From a virus: a stretch of DNA of 42,083 bases. Of this stretch, positions 40,367 to 42,083 are shown piece after piece. A program made the position numbers and the translations under genes. The DNA is taken from the IMG/VR virus record IMGVR_UViG_3300042561_001110, positions 1 to 42,083 of that record; one strand, given 5' to 3'. Position 1 is the first letter of the stretch. Every line of letters starts with the position of its first letter. The notes beneath the pieces are model-generated. The model saw only the letters and a program-made list of their open reading frames with translations. It was not told the origin of the DNA and searched no databases.

Positions 40367-40489
40367 ATGGAACACGAAGTCATAATTAGACAACTGCAGT
40401 TCGCGTGGGAGTTTTTCCGCGCTATCGGCCCAGCCGTTGTGCTGGGGGTCGCAACCTACTGGGTCACCACATGGGGGGAGGCACGATGA
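40367..40489 (+). CDS. Small membrane-like peptide, 40 residues
   Basis: MEHEVIIRQLQFAWEFFRAI is followed by a short hydrophobic stretch (GPAVVLGVATYWVTTW) long enough for one membrane helix. The stop overlaps the next ATG as ATGA. Function unknown. Confidence 0.5.
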   Translation: MEHEVIIRQLQFAWEFFRAIGPAVVLGVATYWVTTWGEAR

Positions 40490-40740
40490 GCTACTGGGTG
40501 ATTGACTCAGAGGCGGAGAAGATTGGAGCCGTAAATATCTTCGGGCCGTTTGAGAACCGCTCGGGGGCGGAGGCTTTTATCCGAAAGGATTTTTCGGACT
40601 GGTGGCAGAACTCGGATACGCCGCTGTCTGACAGGGACGACTTAGCCAGCGGCACCTATTTGATTCTGGAGCAGAAGGCCGAGGTGCGGCCTGTGGGGAA
40701 ACATCAGCTCAAGGTGCAACTGGTGGAGGAGAAGAAATGA
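40486..40740 (+). CDS. Hypothetical early protein, 84 residues
   Basis: A small protein with a beta-alpha pattern (MSYWVIDSEAEKIGAVNIFG; SGAEAFIRKDFSDWW; then LASGTYLILEQKAE). The ATG at 40486 has a GGGGGGAGG-rich ribosome-binding region. An alternative start at 40405 would overlap the upstream gene fully. It overlaps the next small gene as ATGA. No family is recognised. Confidence 0.6.
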   Translation: MSYWVIDSEAEKIGAVNIFGPFENRSGAEAFIRKDFSDWWQNSDTPLSDRDDLASGTYLILEQKAEVRPVGKHQLKVQLVEEKK

Positions 40741-40886
40741 GCGTGACGCTGGGGATATCTATCGCGCTGCTGACGCTGGGTTCGTGCTTTGCGAGCTACA
40801 TGCTGGGCCGCGAGTCGATGCGCTCAGACATACGGGATTTCCATGAGCGCCGGAGGCGCTGGGAAGAATTTGATGACGAGGATTAA
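40737..40886 (+). CDS. Small single-span membrane protein, 49 residues
   Basis: A hydrophobic segment at residues 3-23 (VTLGISIALLTLGSCFASYM) is followed by a charged C-terminal tail (RRRRWEEFDDED). It is probably an inner-membrane peptide with a cytoplasmic acidic tail. It lies just before the Sak4-like gene. Function unknown; superinfection exclusion or signalling are possible. Confidence 0.55.
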   Translation: MSVTLGISIALLTLGSCFASYMLGRESMRSDIRDFHERRRRWEEFDDED

Positions 40887-40890
40887 AATT

Positions 40891-41823
40891 ATGAAACTGA
40901 ACATAGTAACAGGAAAACTACAGCGGGCCCAGCGGGTCTGCGTTTATGGGGTGGAGAGCGTTGGCAAAACTACGCTGGCCGCCAAGATGCCACAGCCGGT
41001 CTTTTTGGATGTGGAGAAGGGGACGGCGCACCTCGATGTGCCTCGCCAGGAGATCGGGACTTGGGCTGAGCTGCTGGAGGTGGTGCGGGAGCTGGCCTCG
41101 GGGAGCTATGGCTACAAGACGGTGGTGCTGGATTCCATCGACTGGGCGGAGCGCCTGTGTATCGAGGACTTGAAGGCGGAGAAGAAGATCAAGTCGCTGG
41201 AGGAGATTCCGTATGGCAAGGGCTTTACGATGGCCTCGGAGCGGATGGCTCGTTTTCTGAACGATCTGGATCGGCTCATCGATGCGGGAATCCATGTGGT
41301 GCTGATCGGTCATGCACAAGTCAAGCGGGTGGAGCCGCCTGATCAAGTGCAAGCCTACGACCGCTATGAGCTGAAGCTCATTAAGCAGACGGGGCCGCTG
41401 GTGAAGGAGTGGGTGGACCACCTGTTCTTCCTTAACTTCAAAACCCGCATCGTGGAGTCGGAATCTGGCAAGGCCAAGGGCCGAGGCGGCAAGGAGCGGG
41501 TGCTGTATACGACCCATACGGCGGCCTACGATGCGAAGACTCGCTCGGAGCTGGCGGATGAGTTGCCTCTGGACTATGCGAGCATTTCCTCGCTTTTCGG
41601 GCCGGTGAAGACTCCGGTGGCGGCTGCGGCTCAGGCTTATGCGGCGGCTCAACCTCTGGAGACTTACCTCGAACCCCATGAACAGGCTGTGAATGCCTGG
41701 CTCTTGGCTAAGGGCAAGATCACCGAGGGGCAGACTTGGCGGGATATGCCGCCAGCGCTGCGGGACCAGGTATCGGCGAGGCCGGAGGATTTCCTACAAG
41801 CGGTGGCGAAAGCGGCTGCGTGA
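40891..41823 (+). CDS. Sak4-like RecA-fold ATPase (AAA_24, phage nucleotide-binding protein)
   Basis: A 310-residue RecA-like ATPase. Walker A is VYGVESVGKTTLA with Lys26, followed by PVFLDVEKGTAHLD and a Walker B-like KTVVLDSIDWAE. Sak4-type proteins are phage single-strand annealing or strand-exchange recombinases and share this motif order. The C-terminal 70 residues form a small helical domain after an Ala-rich linker. The ATG at 40891 follows the membrane peptide stop by four bases. Together with the Cas4-like nuclease and SSB-like gene it forms a recombination module. It overlaps the next gene by four bases (GTGA). Confidence 0.82.
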   Translation: MKLNIVTGKLQRAQRVCVYGVESVGKTTLAAKMPQPVFLDVEKGTAHLDVPRQEIGTWAELLEVVRELASGSYGYKTVVLDSIDWAERLCIEDLKAEKKIKSLEEIPYGKGFTMASERMARFLNDLDRLIDAGIHVVLIGHAQVKRVEPPDQVQAYDRYELKLIKQTGPLVKEWVDHLFFLNFKTRIVESESGKAKGRGGKERVLYTTHTAAYDAKTRSELADELPLDYASISSLFGPVKTPVAAAAQAYAAAQPLETYLEPHEQAVNAWLLAKGKITEGQTWRDMPPALRDQVSARPEDFLQAVAKAAA

Positions 41824-42083
41824 GCGTCGAGCGCACATGTCGCGAGGTGCTGGGGGAGGACATTGGGTATTTCCTATTCAAAATCTCCCCCGATGGGGGG
41901 ATCCAACGCCGATTGCGTTACGAGACCTACTCGCACAACGACATCCGCGCTTTAGGCCCCTACCTCTCGGTCTCGAGCTGCGATGAGATCAACGCCGCCT
42001 GCGACAGGTTCTTAGCCTCCCGAGGAAAAAAGACAGGAAGAGATTACGCAAAACACATCAACAAAAAGAATTATGACATCTAA
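41820..42083 (+). CDS. Hypothetical 87-residue protein across the circle junction
   Basis: The GTG at 41820 overlaps the Sak4-like stop as GTGA, so translation is coupled. The protein (SVERTCREVLGEDIGYFLFK) has a beta start and a basic tail (KKTGRDYAKHINKKN). Its last 126 bases are duplicated at 1-126. It may assist the recombination module, since it lies between the Sak4-like ATPase and the Cas4-like nuclease. No family is recognised. Confidence 0.6.
   Translation: MSVERTCREVLGEDIGYFLFKISPDGGIQRRLRYETYSHNDIRALGPYLSVSSCDEINAACDRFLASRGKKTGRDYAKHINKKNYDI
41957..42083. repeat. Right copy of 127-bp terminal direct repeat
   Basis: Identical to 1-127. Removing one copy joins the 87-residue gene directly to the overlapping Cas4-like nuclease gene and gives a 41,956-bp circle. 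Confidence 0.95.

Overview
The window is one complete temperate phage genome. Its first and last 127 bases are identical (1-127 and 41957-42083), so the molecule closes into a circle of 41,956 bp. The exact 127-base overlap looks like an assembler k-mer joining a circular or circularly permuted genome. The portal, SU10-type major capsid protein, nozzle-like protein, very large internal virion proteins and the lack of any tape-measure, sheath or tube gene point to a short-tailed (podovirus-like) tailed phage. The host is uncertain. The integrase style (a ...LRHSFASYHLA... box and an ending in DAAKWW) and the GC-rich codon use suggest Verrucomicrobiota or a related phylum, at low confidence.

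Layout. A lysogeny region lies at 37.65-40.05 kb: terminator, attP with a tRNA-Ser-like core and repeated arm sites, tyrosine integrase, then a leftward pair (ribbon-helix-helix repressor and a lipoprotein) facing a rightward ribbon-helix-helix gene across overlapping 18-bp palindromes. From there a rightward early operon runs through the circle junction to about 8.74 kb. It encodes small regulators, a Sak4/RecA-like ATPase, a Cas4/DUF2800-like Fe-S nuclease, an SSB-like protein, a RuvC-like resolvase, a RepA/DnaB-like helicase, an iteron-type candidate origin, a candidate small terminase and the large terminase. A strong terminator at 8841-8878 closes it.

The late operon (9.0-37.64 kb) encodes scaffold, major capsid protein, portal, two paralogous adaptor-like proteins, fibres, a lysis cassette (two holin-like peptides, an o-spanin-like lipoprotein, an M15 peptidase), a metallophosphoesterase, a nozzle-like protein, an S74-chaperoned fibre, and a block of internal virion proteins ending in a 1882-residue protein with an HEFGH metallopeptidase motif. 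It ends at the terminator at 37649-37679.

The most unusual part is 25.05-30.54 kb. A SET-domain methyltransferase-like gene, a 977-residue Gly/Met/Ser then Gln/Asn/Ala-repeat virion-like protein, a YcaO enzyme and a TfuA protein follow one another with overlapping or nearly abutting reading frames. YcaO-TfuA pairs install thioamides (thioglycine in methyl-CoM reductase, thioamides in thioviridamide-type peptides). A pair embedded in a phage virion operon, next to a polyglycine/serine-rich protein, suggests an undescribed post-translational modification of a virion (or host) protein.
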